From positions 4,289,001 through 4,353,000 of the forward strand of contig NC_132984.1 in NCBI RefSeq assembly GCF_047496725.1: a stretch of 64,000 nucleotides of DNA. Direction: 5' to 3'. Shown here one piece after another: positions 24,791 to 38,991 of this stretch. The notes under the pieces were generated by a model. The model made no database searches and was not told the DNA's origin. It saw only the letters and a program-made list of their open reading frames with translations. This DNA comes from Anoplolepis gracilipes (taxonomy: Eukaryota > Arthropoda > Insecta > Hymenoptera > Formicidae). Every line of letters starts with the position of its first letter. The stretch's first letter is position 1. Made by a program: the position numbers and the translations under genes.

Positions 24791-26409
24791 TATATATTAA
24801 AAATTATGAATAAAAAGAAAAAAATTAAATTCAAATTACGTTAATTTAAATTGGATGTAAATCAAAGTAAACTAAAGTAGGTTAAATTATATTAAATTAA
24901 AAATGAAATTTGACGGTGTAATTGAAATAACCAAAGTATTTTGAAATGATATGTAGTATTTTTGGATGAGTTAGATATCTTTCTACGGATGTTATTTTAG
25001 CGAGGGGACATTCTATTTGTATAAAGTGTTGTACATCCCGATGTATATTCGATTTATTTGAAGGAAACTCCCATAATATTTCATAAACATGGTCGGAAAG
25101 TTATCTCTTTCCATCTCGTTCACCATTCTTCTTCGATTGCTCAGACATCCTTCTTTGATTGCCTTATCTCTGGCTGTCTCCGTGACAGTATATTTATCTC
25201 TCAGTTTCCTTGACAGATGTATCGGAAAAACGATGTTATCGAAACATGCAAAATATGGATTACGTTATAAATATATTAAATGGGATATTTAGGCTTTAAT
25301 TTTTTACAGAATAAGACGAGAGGTAGAGATGACACAATTTCAAATTTGCTTGCTTCGAAGAATATTTTTGAGGAAATATATAAGAGTATATATTAAAAAT
25401 AAAAGGATTTGTAGGAAATATATTTTTAATAAATTATGAAAATAAATGATTTGAAAGGAATTGGTAGAAATATTTTGTATGCATTTTAAAGAGATATTAT
25501 ATTGTATTACTCAACATTGATACGTAATTGGGAAACATTGCACGTCATGGAGAACACGTGCATTATATATGCATATTTCGATGCCTTCACAACGTGACAT
25601 GCGTCTGATTCTGGGAATTCTCCGAAGGTGAATTCCATCGAAGCTGCTTGTTGAACGTGCTAATTAGCAACGACAAATCAGCTATAGGGTTCTGATTAAT
25701 TGACTAAAAGCCTCTCCAGAATACGCGCGTAGACGAGTTTTTCGATAGTTTGGATGAACAAACCAGGAAGTTCAAACTATTTCAAGAGCGATCCATGTTC
25801 GCGGATTCTCACGAAACTTTCGAGAGGAGATAAGAAAAGGCACAATGTATGGCAGACTTTTCTTACTTTTTGGAAAGATGTAGGCTCGAGATGCTACCTT
25901 GTTGTCTACCTCGAACCATATGAATCGATCTTGCTGGTAGTTTTCTTTCCTCCCAGATTTTATCATCATGTTTGTACTTGCGTCTTTTAAATTATGCATC
26001 TTTTTCTTTTACATTGATATAATAAAAGATTAATAACTTGTAATTAAAAGCTACTCTTGAACTTTCAAAGTTTGTCAATTAAAAGCTTCGAGTTTGTAAA
26101 GATATTAAATGAATTATTATATCATAGTACAAGACTTTTCACGAAAAGTTGTCTTGTGTTGTTTTCAGATATTTTATACAAAAAAAAAATGATGGAAAAC
26201 CAGAAAAATTTTTTTACACAGTTTAATATATAAAATTATTATTATTATCGTCGCGTTTAAAAATCCTTTGAAGAAAAGATATGTATAATTAAATATAATT
26301 AATACTTTTCAACTATAGACACAACTTTAAAAATATATTTGAATATATATATTTAATGCACATATATGTGTATATATTTAATATCTACACATATATTTTA
26401 TATATTAAA

Positions 26410-26416
<7 letters not shown>

Positions 26417-26461
<45 letters not shown>
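26417..26461. repeat. (TA)n microsatellite
   Basis: About 22 TA units, preceded by imperfect ATATGTGTAT blocks from about 26360. Confidence 0.95.
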
Positions 26462-26465
<4 letters not shown>

Positions 26466-29131
26466 CATAAAAATTGATCAAATTTACAAGATAGATACAA
26501 TAGATAACAAATGCGAGAATACTCGCACATTATTTGAGAAAATAAGATATATATAACTAAGGAATAAAATGACTTATTAATGTTTGCGGCAATGGCAAAT
26601 TTCTTATGGCTATCGCCATGTTTTAAAGCCATCCATTCGTACATCCGCGATCGTAAACGTATTTTATACCGACACTTTATACACGATTTGTGTCAACTTC
26701 GCAGAATAAGCGCGAAAATTTAGAGATGGAAATGTATCAACCGTAAAGCGTTGAGCAATATTGATCTGCGGAAATTACGACCGCCGTAAAATATTAAACA
26801 GCCCCGCCGACGCATTTTACAGTTTTTTTTTTCTCTCTCTCCCGATATCCTTTATCGATAGTCCGAAAATAATATTCGAGTAATTACTCGGTATATTGAG
26901 CTTCTTGAGTTAAAAAAAAAATGATATAAAGTGATAGAGAAACTGCTGCGGGGGCCGGGTAGGAGAAAAAGTTAATTTCCTCCTTTTGTCATTCACATGT
27001 CACATTTTTGTCAGAGCTATTGTTGTGGAAGAAAAACTGAGAGAATTTGATGATTTTTTTCTTTCCATCCCTCCAATTGATGAGACAGCAATGTACCACA
27101 AATCCCATTTTATCCCGCAATCTTTATATCCTGGAAAGTTAATTACTCGCGGAGCGACTGATAAGGATCTCGGGATCAACGGACGACGAGGTCCTCCGTC
27201 GTCGTAGGAAATGGAAGTGTCGAAGGCAGAGAATGTGTGGTAAGAGTCGGCTCTTGAAGCTCTTAAAGTTCTCTCGTTAAAGGACTGAGGAGAAGAAGGG
27301 AAAGAGAGGTGAGAGAGACTCGAGGAAGAGGGTGAGGAAGAAGCGTCACGAGAGAGGGGAAGCTCCTGCGATTTTCTGAAAGGAGAGAGGGCAAGAGGGA
27401 GGGGGGGGGGGAAACGGAGACCTTGTACGAGGGAGAAAAAGACGAGCTAACCTTTTTACAGCCATTACTGGGGTTAGGGAGTATAATGTCGTTAATTCGA
27501 CGTTTTCGCGAGCCGACTTCCGTCCCCTTCCCCCCCCTCCTCCCCTCATCTCTCGCTGCTTTTCCCTTTTTCTCTCTTCTTCCAAGACTATCTCAGGGCC
27601 AAAGTTGCTGCAATCCAATTGACCCGACAGGCCATATCCACGTCGTCACCGTGATGCTTCATCGAGCCGAACTTGTCTTCTTTAACCCATTAGCGCCCGA
27701 TAACGTCGATAAATTGAACGTGAACAGAGTATTCTAAAGACTATAATGCATTTTCGAATCTATATAAGCATTATTATACAATTAAAAAAAAAAAAAACAA
27801 TTGTTTACTTAATCTGTCAACGTTAGACGTAATGATGAAATGCGTGAGTCGTCATTGGGACATTTTCCATTTTATTAAGAAAATTGACTCCGAATATTAC
27901 TTGAAGAATTCATTATTAAAGATATCATTGAAATAAGCCATTAGAGAAAAATGGATTTTAATTTTATTATAAAATTTTAATTAAAATTATCTTTAATTTT
28001 TATTATTAAAATTAATTTAAATATATCTTAGCATTCATAATATATATTTATCATTCAATTTTTCTTATTAATTGTACTTAGGTATAAATCAGGAAAAGAT
28101 TTCTTTTGATTGATTCTAAATAGCTTTTTTTTAATTAAAGAGAATTTTAATTTGCTATTTCTTTATTATTTTATATACAAAAAGGTCTACAATTCTGTAA
28201 ATGTTTAGCATCATGTTTCTCGATTGAATTTCAAATTTTTTACTCTTTTGGATTCTGAAGAATAAAATTTTTAAAATACTTTATTCTATGAGAGGCACTA
28301 AATTTTTCCGCCGCGTCCAAAAATGTAAGTATGCAGTCCGTGGATCTTGCACCATCTCTCCTGTGAATTTGCTTTCGTGAGCAGGCGAAGGATTCAATTT
28401 AAGGTAATGCTGATCGTCACGCGTGAGGCATTTCCTCTTCCTCAATCGCCGCTGTCTTACTAACCGAGAAAAAGAAGGCGCAGGCAGCGCATAATAATCG
28501 CATAAGTAAGCCTGGTTGGAAATTCAGACTGGTTTCCAGAAAACCAGGAACTAGGAAGATTTATTATTTCAATTATGTTTAAACTACAATTTTGGGAAAC
28601 TCGAAAACGCGATAATCTCTTTTATGATTCAACGAATAATATTGATATTTCAGTAAATGAGATAAGTGATTTTGTATCGATGTTAATAAAACTTGTCAAA
28701 CTAACGTTAGTGATCAAAATAATTTGACACTTTTGTCTAAAATTCTATTGTTAAAGTATAATATTTGTAGATTAAATTTTGGTTATTTTCAATATACATA
28801 TAATTTTTTTTAGATTAAACAGATTATATATAACATGTAATATTTAATATTTGAATACTAATTTTTTGAATTTTATAAAATCAAAAGATGTAGAGATATA
28901 ATTGTGGTATCTCTAATTTTGATTTATTATAATATATATAAATGTATATGTGTTTAGGGACACATATACACGCACACGAACCAGATTGTCTCGGATATTC
29001 TGATATCTTAATCTAGACTTTTATAGTGTGAAGTATTGACGTTTATACATGTACATCTAAGGTTTCTGCTAAAAGATAAGGTCAGAGTTCGCGAAGTCGC
29101 GTCGTGTTCATGTAACAAATTGATCCTCGCC

Positions 29132-29175
29132 TTTGATCAACGTCACTTTGAAGCTTGATCAGCGTCACTTTGAAG
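29132..29175 (+). repeat. Two-copy 22 bp tandem repeat
   Basis: TTGATCAACGTCACTTTGAAG is followed immediately by TTGATCAGCGTCACTTTGAAG, with one internal mismatch and one unit-boundary change. It lies in a non-repetitive, moderately GC-rich segment (29080-29420). Confidence 0.85.
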
Positions 29176-29652
29176 GCTACACCGCGACGACTAGCAAAGC
29201 TATTTCTACATATAAGTAATCTATTAAATTGAATAGCCGGGGCTCCCAACTTCTCTTAGTAATCGCTTAGTTGGGGGATTGTTCCGCAAAACAGCACGTG
29301 GCTGTATCGATCAAAGTTATACGATTAAATTCCGCCACGCGCGATTGGTCCGGAATTAGCATTAGCATTTAATGCAGTAACGATGTGCGATGTAATTAAA
29401 TTGATCCTTTCGTGTCCGGAAGTCTGAAGAATTTTTAAGAATCATAATAATAATAATAATTAAATAAGTTTAATGAGACATTCTGTTCATATATAATTAG
29501 ATATAATTATATTCCATAGAATATAGAAAGATTGCAAACATAATTAAAATGTTACAGTGTGATGCAACATATTATAAAGTATAGTCTTATATATTATATA
29601 TAACCTATATAATTATAATTATAATTATTTATAGTTTTATATATATATTATA

Positions 29653-29658
<6 letters not shown>

Positions 29659-29705
<47 letters not shown>
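29659..29705. repeat. (TA)n microsatellite
   Basis: About 23 TA units. It abuts the left side of the palindromic-family fragment that starts near 29740. Confidence 0.95.
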
Positions 29706-29707
<2 letters not shown>

Positions 29708-29739
29708 CTACTATTATTATCTGTAATTTAAAATCTCTA

Positions 29740-31290
29740 TAGTTCACTCTAGAATGTCTCACAAGCATCTATTCATAAAAATTATTCAAATTTTAATTAA
29801 AAATTAGATTATTTGAGACGCCGTATATATAAACCGAGGTGAGACGTTCGTGTTTCGTCTATAATAAATTATCTATAATAATTAATTATGCACATATACA
29901 GGTGATAAATTATTTGTTAACAATTGTATATTTATTTGTCGAGTTGTTTGCATTAAAATTTGAAATTGCAATAGTTCTTCATAAAATATAATACTCGTAT
30001 GTAATATTCATATATATTATTGAATAAAAATATTAAGCGCGTATATTTTGTATATAACATATATATTTATACATTAAGCAGTATATTCTATATTCTATGA
30101 TTACAATATATTATATATTATAATTTTTACTATAATATTTTCTCCATGTAAAAATTTTTATCATATTATTTCGTCGCGGAAGAAAAAATATAGAGCGGTA
30201 AGATGTACAGCGCGAAGCGTGTATTACGGGGAAAAAACAGGGACGATTCTCAGCTGAGAGTAGGACCATCGTTTCAGCATATTATTTATTAATCATAATT
30301 AATATGCAAGAGTATATTGATTTATCGAACTAGATGGTGCATTGAGTGCGGGCCCCCATAGCGTGAAGCGTATGAGGAAGAAAATGCCGTGGATCGCGGG
30401 TGATTCGAAATCGGTCGACAGGTCGACGTTCGCTGCATCGAACAAGTCGCGCTATCGCGCGGCAATGCCGCCGACAACCGAGACAGCCTATAGAGGGAGT
30501 AAGGCTGCCGTGTCGCGGCGCTACGAGGGACGACTGCTGGCGATGCATGCGACAAGTCGTATTACCGCGTAATATCGCACGGAAACCGACTGAGACAGCC
30601 TATGGAGAGAAAGTATCACCGCGATTATTTAATCGGAGCGATCACTGCCGGCGATGTTGATCCTCTAATTTTCGGGAGTGCCGAAAATAATAACGGGCGG
30701 TTATTTCTTTATTATTATTAGCCTCCGCGATCGTGATTCACGTCTTTCGATATTCGTAAACGACATAACTGAGATAATTTATCGCGTTGCAAATGAGGGA
30801 TTTCGAACGAGTGTCGGGAATGCCGAGTTGATAGACAGACAACCGTTTCAGTGTGTTATTTATTGATCCGCGCAAAAGAATGCACCGAGTTTTTGTATCG
30901 ATTATTATCGGGAGTGTCGTGCAAAATGTTGCGCGATCGTCATAAGTGATTAATTAATGTACTTATGGTCATTTAAGTGCAAGTGTTTTGTGCTTTCGAA
31001 AATATATCGACAGAGGATTAGGATGAAACTTGGGATGACATCAAGTTTTTAATAATAAGGTAATTTACTACGTTTTCGTGGAATTAATTTTTTTTTTTTT
31101 TTGTCACGATGATCGCATAGCATATTTCACGCAGTTCCATTTGGATGTATGAAGCTGGATTTCATTTTGTAAAAACTCTTGTTAATTAATTATTAATATT
31201 AAATTTAATAGTTCTAGGTAGATTAAATAAATAGTTTTACCTAGTATTGAAAAAAAAATTCTGCGGCATTTTAAAAATATCTATAAGTTA
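29740..31290 (+). repeat. Partial member of the palindromic family
   Basis: The right part matches one outward arm of the 21 kb element in order: GAGTGTCGGGAATGCCGAGTTG near 30810, the hallmark box at 30907-30940, GATGAAAC...GACATCA near 31022-31045, an AATAAG|GTAATTTACT junction near 31060, and the TTGGATGTATGAAGCTG block near 31141. At 29750-29870 a fragment of the inner satellite-like unit is present (AAATTAGATTATTTGAGACG). A full mirror arm is not visible, so this looks like one arm plus a deleted or rearranged partner. No protein is credible. Confidence 0.7.
30441..30640 (+). repeat. GC-rich ~111 bp diverged direct repeat
   Basis: ACAAGTCGCGCTATCGCGCGG...GAGACAGCCTATAGAG begins near 30442, and ACAAGTCGTATTACCGCG...GAGACAGCCTATGGAG begins near 30552. 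The offset is 110-112 bp. The repeat explains the cluster of overlapping open frames on both strands at 30322-30660, which are not genes. It sits inside the family fragment at 29740-31290. Confidence 0.7.
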
Positions 31291-34200
31291 TCTCATTTTT
31301 TTATTAATCTTATATCAGACTCGCGAATTTGACTCTACGAGGTGTCGACAAAAATGGCGAACGATCGCATGGACGCATCCGTTATAGGTAACAATTTTCG
31401 GCATAGTTTAAGCCCGAAGGTCTGAGTTGCGAATAACGAGGCCATAAATACAAATGGAAAGGAAATGGGAGTGGAACGGCGCGAACTTCTTCTGCACTTT
31501 TTCACCATCTCCCATCCCCCATCCCTCTCCCCCTTTTCCCACTTTCATCTCCCTCTTTCTACCCTACCGTCTCGTGCCAGTCTGTTTCTTCCTCGCCGAC
31601 AGCGAACAACCGATATATCTTGTTTAAAGTTATCGCCTACCTAGTTATCCTGAGACTGATTGCTTCTGCGTTCGCGTTAACTTTCAAATTCCAGAGACAC
31701 AGTTAGGTCGGGTTAGGTTTAGATATAGACGGGTGAAAAAAAAAAAAAGATGGAAAATATCTGCAGTCCAATATTTTCTATCTATGAGGTATACCTGAGG
31801 ATAATTTTCGGAGATATATAAAATGACAAAAATAAAATAACAAGATTGAAAAGAGAACAGAAAAATTATATCCTTGTTTCTCGTGTTTTGGTTTTTTTTT
31901 TTTTTTTACGGCTAATTTTAATTCACATCTAGTAAGTATTTAATCAAATCGACTGGCTAAAATAAAATGAATAAATTAACAATAATAAACTATTTTAAGT
32001 TAGACGCTTAAATCATTTATTTCTCAAGCTTGTTTTTACGTACAAGATAAATATAATTAAGCCGCTGTAGAATAGCTGTGTCAAATAAACTTGATCATGC
32101 AATATTAATAGCACATGCTTGATAAAGCATAGAACGTACGTATTTTATACTCGTGCAAGTAATATAATGATAAAACAAAATATATAAAAAATTACATTAT
32201 TCCTAAAAAAAAGTGTGCCCTGCGTTATATTCGGAATAATATCTGCGAATCAGAGCGCGCTATCGCAGGATCGACATCGCTATGGTTTTTGCCGCAATTT
32301 CCGTCGTGTCGTCCTTACATTGTACATTCCGTGCATTTTTCTTTTTCGCTTACGAAATACCGGGCACTCTAGCTAACCCGGACGGCGGATGGCGGAGGTG
32401 GGCCGAGGCAGGACACTCGAGAGAATTAAAAAGCTTTTGAAGTTCCGGAAGCACGAATTTTTTATTAATGAAAAACTTTCGAATCCACCCTTCTCGCATA
32501 CACAATGTCGGCGAGAAAGCGCGTGTTTAAAGTCTCCGGCGGAAAATTCCGCCTCGCCAAAGTTGTAAAATTTTTAATGGTCGTCTCGCGCGCAGTCCCA
32601 CTAACCACATAACATATTATTAATAATTCATAAAATTCCATGAACTCTCTGCGACCAATCAATCTCAGTCTCGATGATGGAAAAGAATGCGATATGTGTA
32701 TAGATTGATATTTTTTTCCCCGAGACGATCGAGATCGATGATGTGGGTGCGATTTAAATTAAAATATATAAATAAAATAGAAATAAATATTTATATAAAT
32801 AAAATATATAAATGTATTTCACATTCTCTCTTACCTCTCAATCTTTACATTTTTATTTTTATTTTGTTCAAGTTTTGTCTTTATGTCAAGATATTCGGCA
32901 ACTTTGAAAATTAATTAACTAAAATAAACGTGAGTTTTATTTTTTTCCTCTTAATTTTTCAACTTGCTAAATTAAATAATTAACAATAACTTTCTCGCTT
33001 ATTCTTTCTCTGACTTAACATCTTGTGTCTTCCTACCAAGAAGTGCCCTCCATCTCGCTGAGACATTTCACGGTACGTGACATGAAATTCGTAGCGATAT
33101 GAAAAATAGGATCTTTGCGTAATCAGCGCGTGTTATAATAAAGAGGAGATTGGCAGATAAATGAAATTGAGAATGGGAATTCGCTGTAACTCGCAGTGTG
33201 CATTTCAAAAGCCCGTCGACTGGCTAATGCACGAAGTTGATTAAGCTCAACATGCGGTCAAAATTACACGGCGCTAATTGACGGATGGCTCGCGCCAATC
33301 AGTTGCACGAGCAATTATTGTAAGTGGCCAGCTCCCAGGCTGGACTTTAGTCGAGAGCCCACTCGCGCTCTCGCGTGAAATCAACAATCGTGAAACCGCT
33401 TAATCGTTTCGGCTTAATGAGTAATGTGCTCGAACCGAGTCGAAAAGAGCATCGACTCGTTATCCGCCAACATTATCCACATCGACAATCGGGAAAAGCG
33501 CGAAAAATCTTTTTGTTCGTGGTTTTTCTCTTTTTTTTTTTGTTTGTTTGTTTATATCTACCGCAAAAATCATATTAAAACATCTTTCATATTTTACGTT
33601 ATATTTTTCCACACATTATATAATCTGCTGTAAATTATAAAATTTAAAGCTCCTTTTTCCCTCAATCCCATAGTATTAGCTTACATATTTAATTCGACAA
33701 ATCGATGGTTATTTCAATTTTTAATTTAATATCATAGTCAACCCTCGGAATATATTGCAACACTTATATGTATATGTATGATCCCATTCGTATTATACAA
33801 TTAGTGACGTTTATGCATTATCCTAGTTTATAGCATATCAATATAACTGGAATTAATAATTTTGTAATAAAATTCTATTTGTTGATTTGATTTATAATTA
33901 ATAACGTCGATCAGATGCATTTGCATGAAAGCGTGTTTGAATTTGGTACTAATTATGATTCATTGTCTATTAAATTCAATATAACTAACATTATACAACA
34001 TATTATATTGTGTTAAATAAATATCTTTTATGTAAAGTATATAAATCTTCTAAATACTTAATAACTGTGTTGACTTGGTAAAATTATTTAAATAGTATGA
34101 AGAAAGAACCTTCAATTTAATGACCATTAATTTAAGAATATTTATTGTTATTAATTTTCATTCTTATATTAATCCATGAATTTTTTTAAATGTAAGAAGA

Positions 34201-34701
34201 ACCAATTTTAAAAAAAGGGGCATGAAAAAGCCTCCTTTTTGTACCTTACAAATTTAAAGTGTTTTTCTCATGTAATCTGTTTTTTTTTTATTTCTTTAAA
34301 ATTATGATCGTTGCTTACTAACAATTACAAAAATAATCTTCTCGTAAAGTTATGTTTCTAAAAATTATTTTACTTCCTTTTGTCGATTAAGATTTACTCA
34401 TCGGAAATATTCTTACCAGAGGTTATTTGAATTCTTGGCGAAAATTCGGGATGAAATATAGCAGAAAATTTCAAACGTTTTATCAAACTTGTGTATAAGT
34501 AAATGTAGATCGATTGAGCCAGTTTTTCAATTTACCGTACATGTTTATACGCAAACTTTTAAATGACTGTATGCATACCGTTTAGCTCAATTCGGTGCAC
34601 GCATTCATGCAAATGCATGCCGAAATTTTTCTCATTATACAGTCCGGAGGACCGAATCGAGAGTGTTCCGCGAAAATGGCATTCCAGGCTCTTTCTCTCT
34701 C

Positions 34702-34704
<3 letters not shown>

Positions 34705-34738
<34 letters not shown>
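34705..34738. repeat. (CT)n microsatellite
   Basis: About 17 CT units. Overlapping Ser/Leu-rich open frames at 34563-34901 are read-through of this tract. Confidence 0.95.
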
Positions 34739-34740
<2 letters not shown>

Positions 34741-35572
34741 CATCTCACTCTCTTTACGGCCTGCGCCTTCTCACGCCTCTGACTGCACACCGTTGGGACA
34801 TTAATTTTTATTACGATCTTTTTTTCATTCGCCCCAACCCGTTCTCCGCCGCGCGGCAGACAACAATAATTACTCCCTCGTGCAATTATAATGATATCTA
34901 ATGAAACGGCGCCAATGTACTTTCCCGCGAGTTGGCAGAGAGTTTGTTTTCCCTTTTTTTTTTTTTTTTCTATTTCTAAGTCGTGTGTAATGCATCTTCG
35001 GAATTGAAAATGAGCGAAATTTCGAGACTCTCGTTGCGAATGAATCGTTAATCCATCAGGGCAAAATTAAATTATCGTAATTATCACATTTCTATATGTA
35101 TAATTACAACGAATATAGAGACGCTGTTGGTTTATATTTTTAATCCGATGGGCGTTAAATTTTTTATGAATTTCCCTTCAAAATTTCTCACGAGATAATT
35201 GCCCGGACGGTAAGCGGAATTTTCGAGAGGTCGTCAGAGTTTCGGTCCGAATAAGCGATGCCTTCTCCAAATGCGCGCGGCCCACTCGTCACTCGAGAAG
35301 ATTTCCGACAACTCGGACACGCGTGAAATCTCGCGGGTGCTGAAATCCGCGAATTTATCTTCGCAGTACGTCGTATCAACCGAGCACGGCGTGATACGCT
35401 GCGTTGGCGCGTCGTGACGTTGCGTGACAAACGACAACGTGGCTGTTACTTCCAACGTACGCGACGCTGTCACCCTGATGCTACTAGGGAATGGAAGGAA
35501 AAGGGAGGAAGGAGGAAGCGCCGGGTATGTATGGGTGTGCGCGGACGGCCAGAGGAAAAGGTGACGTCGTCT

Positions 35573-35593
35573 TCGTCGTCGTCGTCGTCGTCG
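35573..35593. repeat. (CGT)n microsatellite
   Basis: Seven CGT/GTC trinucleotides in a GC-rich island. They generate poly-Ser, poly-Arg, poly-Asp and poly-Val tracts in five overlapping frames, all spurious. Confidence 0.9.
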
Positions 35594-38500
35594 AAGAGGG
35601 AAGAGCAGCCGCTGGTGGAGTATATGATGTGCGGAGAAAAAAAAAAAAAAATAGAAGGCGGAAACCATCGATCACGAGTTTTGCCGGCGTTCTTCCTCCT
35701 TTTCCCTTTTGTCCCGTGTAGATAACGGTATCGGGGAAGTGAGAGTAGTTGCATTGTAAATAGTAACACTGTATAGGTAGATAACACTTGCGATATGGAA
35801 AGGGTTGGGAGATAAAATCACATTTAGCGCTATGATTCTGGAAATCATCCCTTAAAAGAGAAAGACGGAAAAATGGTGATATGGGAGGAGGAAGAGGGAG
35901 AGAGAGAGAGAGAGAGAAAAGATTTTTTTCTTTACATTTTTAACTTGGCCTCAAAGCAAATTTAGCCTAAGGGTAAATTTATCTTTCGACACACCACGTC
36001 TTCCCGTTTTTCTTTTCATTATTGAAAATTAAAGATTTCGCGTTATATTTCGATGAGAAGATTGGTTACAATAGGGGATAAAAATGGAAGTTGGAGAAAG
36101 GGGAAATTTTAGATATTGGGAGCATCGCGCGCGTTGTTAAACCAGAAGAGGGACGAATAGAGAGAGAAAGGAAGAAAATTGGAGAAAATTGGTAGAAGGC
36201 ATAGAGAAGCAACCATCTGGTATCTTGGGCGGTTATCGGTTGGCGGTAGATATCAAACCATTCGTGATTTAGTGAGGGCTTCGAATAAAAGCAAAATGAA
36301 GGGAATTGAAATAGCGGGATTCTCGCAGCACATCGGTAGAGGTGCGAACATAGAAAACGGACATCAAGGTGTCGATTGGAACCAGAAGGTATATAAGAGG
36401 GAAGGAAGGGGAGGAATCTACGATTAAAGATACTGCGATTTCCCAGAGATTTCCGCAGCTATCTTCTTCGTTTCTATTAAGTGGTGACTTTTCCCGAGGA
36501 CTCGCAGATTTCACTGATGTACTCTTTCTATTCAACATTCGCCAAAGTTCGATAGATATTTGCAGATTTTATATACTATTCAATTTTATAGGATATCGTG
36601 AAACCGCGACATGATATTAATCGTAAAATGATATTATTTAATCGTGAAATTTTTGTAGAACAGACTTTTTTACTTGGACTATGATTAACTATGATATATA
36701 CGAAATTATCTGTCGATTTGACACTCTATCGTATGATTATTAGTTTGTTAATTTAGTATTCTTGAAATATATTTAGAGATATTAATTAGCAATTATTTTT
36801 AGTAATTTTGAATATTATTTTTATTTTTATTAATTTTATAATTATTATTATAACAATTTTATCCTGTAGAGTTGTTAATATAATGGCCAAATGGTACTTC
36901 TATTTTGAATATGAATTTTCTTAATTGATGGACACAATAAAGTCAAGACGAGAATGATTAATGATGAGTTAGCACTTTATTATATCATATGTTCGAGGTT
37001 GATTTTTCGTAATGAAAATGTTACATTAACATATCATGAAATTGTATCGTTGGAATTAAAGAGAAATGTGGAACAATAATATTTTTAAGATCTTACAATT
37101 AGTTAATGTTAATTTAAAGTGACACTAAAGAGTTTTATTTGGTCGATTTAATATCCTAAAGCTTTTTAATGTTTACTCGACGAAAAATGTGGCAACGATA
37201 TGTGGTTCTCTCTCTAATCGGGAAATGGCCTGAATCTTCATGACGTTATCTGTTCCTCACGAAGGATATGAAAAGGATGAGGGTGCGAGAACGGCGCTAT
37301 TGATCCGTTTACCGACTATCTCCTGACAAAGCGGTTCTTCCAACATCCTTCGTGCGTTTGGTCATGCGTTAATAGATAATATCTCAATAATACCCATGAT
37401 ACCAAATGATTTTCAGTGTCATTCTTCCGGCAATTATTACCGCAATCGTTGACATGTTGGAGTATATTTTTCATAATTCTTGACAGTATTAATTATAAAT
37501 CGTATTTCTGAATTTAATCCAATTACTTATTTATCAAATGAATAATTATTAAATGTGTATTTATTAAAGCTGTAGTTTGAATAGTAGAAAAATCTTTGAA
37601 AAAATTAATTCCAAGAAACTATGTGTGATTAATCGTACGTAAAAAGATTTATTGCGATATAAATATAATTAAAGGAACAAAATTATGATAAAACGAATTA
37701 GCCTGAATAGAACAAACATCTTTATCAAATGTTGCATTTTTCTCAGATCAAACATAGCACAATAAGTTTTCTCTGCATCGTCGGCAAATAACATTTTTGC
37801 ATTTACCTACATCTTCTGTATGTTTCCCCTCTTCTTTTTTTCCCCTTACAAGTCCCGTGTATTTGTATATCTGTGCGTTTATGTTCCATCCGGAGACAAT
37901 CTTTCCGTTTCGCTTGAATTTATCACGATACCCACCCTCGATGTCGCCCATACGCCTTAAGCTCACTCCCGATGGGGGGAGGGAAGGTGGAGGGGGAAGG
38001 GTGGTTTTAGTTTCGATCTGGTTCGTTTCTCCAGGGACCCGCAGTCCATTACTCTCGGCATTCTCGCGGCGGGATAAATATTATGAAGACAAAAGATTCC
38101 GGCTTCCTGGTAAAATATAGCGGCGACCTCGGCCCGCGCGGAAGCTTACAAGAAGGGCCGTATGATAAATCCGCACCCCTGTCCAACACTACCTTTGCGC
38201 TGCTCCGCGATAATGTCCCTTCGTAATTATTTATGGCGTGACATAGGCCAGCCGCCCGACAAAATGGCCTCCCCGTACGTTGGGTTACTCCTAATTTGAC
38301 TATTAGAACAGTTTTGATTTTTCTTTTCAACAAATAGAAAGATTATTCTAAAACGTTTCTCCATTAAAGTAACCATATATATGTATTAAAGTAGTCGTGT
38401 ACGTTAATAAATTATTTTTTTAAAAAAAGAATCCGTTCTAAAAATTCTTTGGAAAAAGGCAGAGAGTCAAAAACTGTGATGAACGAGTTAAATAGGAAAT

Positions 38501-38943
38501 AAAATTTAAACAAATATATATAATAATAAATAAATATAATATAATAATATGTATATAATAATAATATAATAAATAAAATTCAAATTAATATAAATATAAA
38601 TATAATACAATATAATAAAATATAATAAATATATAAATAAATCAATCAATCAATAAATATAAATGACATATAAATTATATAAATTTTTTTATTGTTTTCA
38701 TATCCGGCCGTTTACTGTTGGAGCGAGTCCCATATATTAAGAAACACCCTATATGTTATAGGATTCTACAAAATTCTAGCATTATTGAATTTATCGATGA
38801 ACTTGTTTTTCGACAATAAAATTGACTTAAGGAATCGACGATATTTATCGCCAGCTCTTACTCTTGAATTTCCACCGGCCTTTTATACAGGTTTTTTTTT
38901 TCACGTCTAAATAAAATAGCGCCAAAGAAACGTACGGTATAGC

Positions 38944-38944
<1 letters not shown>

Positions 38945-38989
<45 letters not shown>
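38945..38989. repeat. (CT)n microsatellite
   Basis: About 22 CT units. A second CT tract follows at 39323-39352. Confidence 0.95.

Positions 38990-38991
<2 letters not shown>

Larger units (their letters stand above)
22921..29739. other. Non-coding stretch with several GC-richer islands
   Basis: A TATT-type tract lies at 23807-23834, poly(A) at about 23895-23918, AT tracts at 24741-24785 and 26417-26461, and another begins at 29659. GC-richer patches at 24000-24640 and 27180-27730 contain G-runs and CpGs. Opposing frames there are low-complexity mirrors. A 22 bp direct repeat lies at 29132-29175. No gene recognised. Confidence 0.5.

Noticed and set aside
30322..30660. Cluster of Arg/Ser-rich open frames on both strands
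   Set aside because: All are readings of a GC-rich 111 bp direct repeat inside a repeat-family member; no frame is favoured.
31703..31722. GGTTAGG-rich stretch resembling insect telomere repeats
   Set aside because: Only two imperfect units, not a tandem array; too short to be an interstitial telomere block.
35234..35787. Several overlapping frames of 63-144 codons
   Set aside because: Poly-Arg, poly-Asp, poly-Ser, poly-Thr and poly-Val tracts are the five readings of one CGT repeat plus a poly(A) run.
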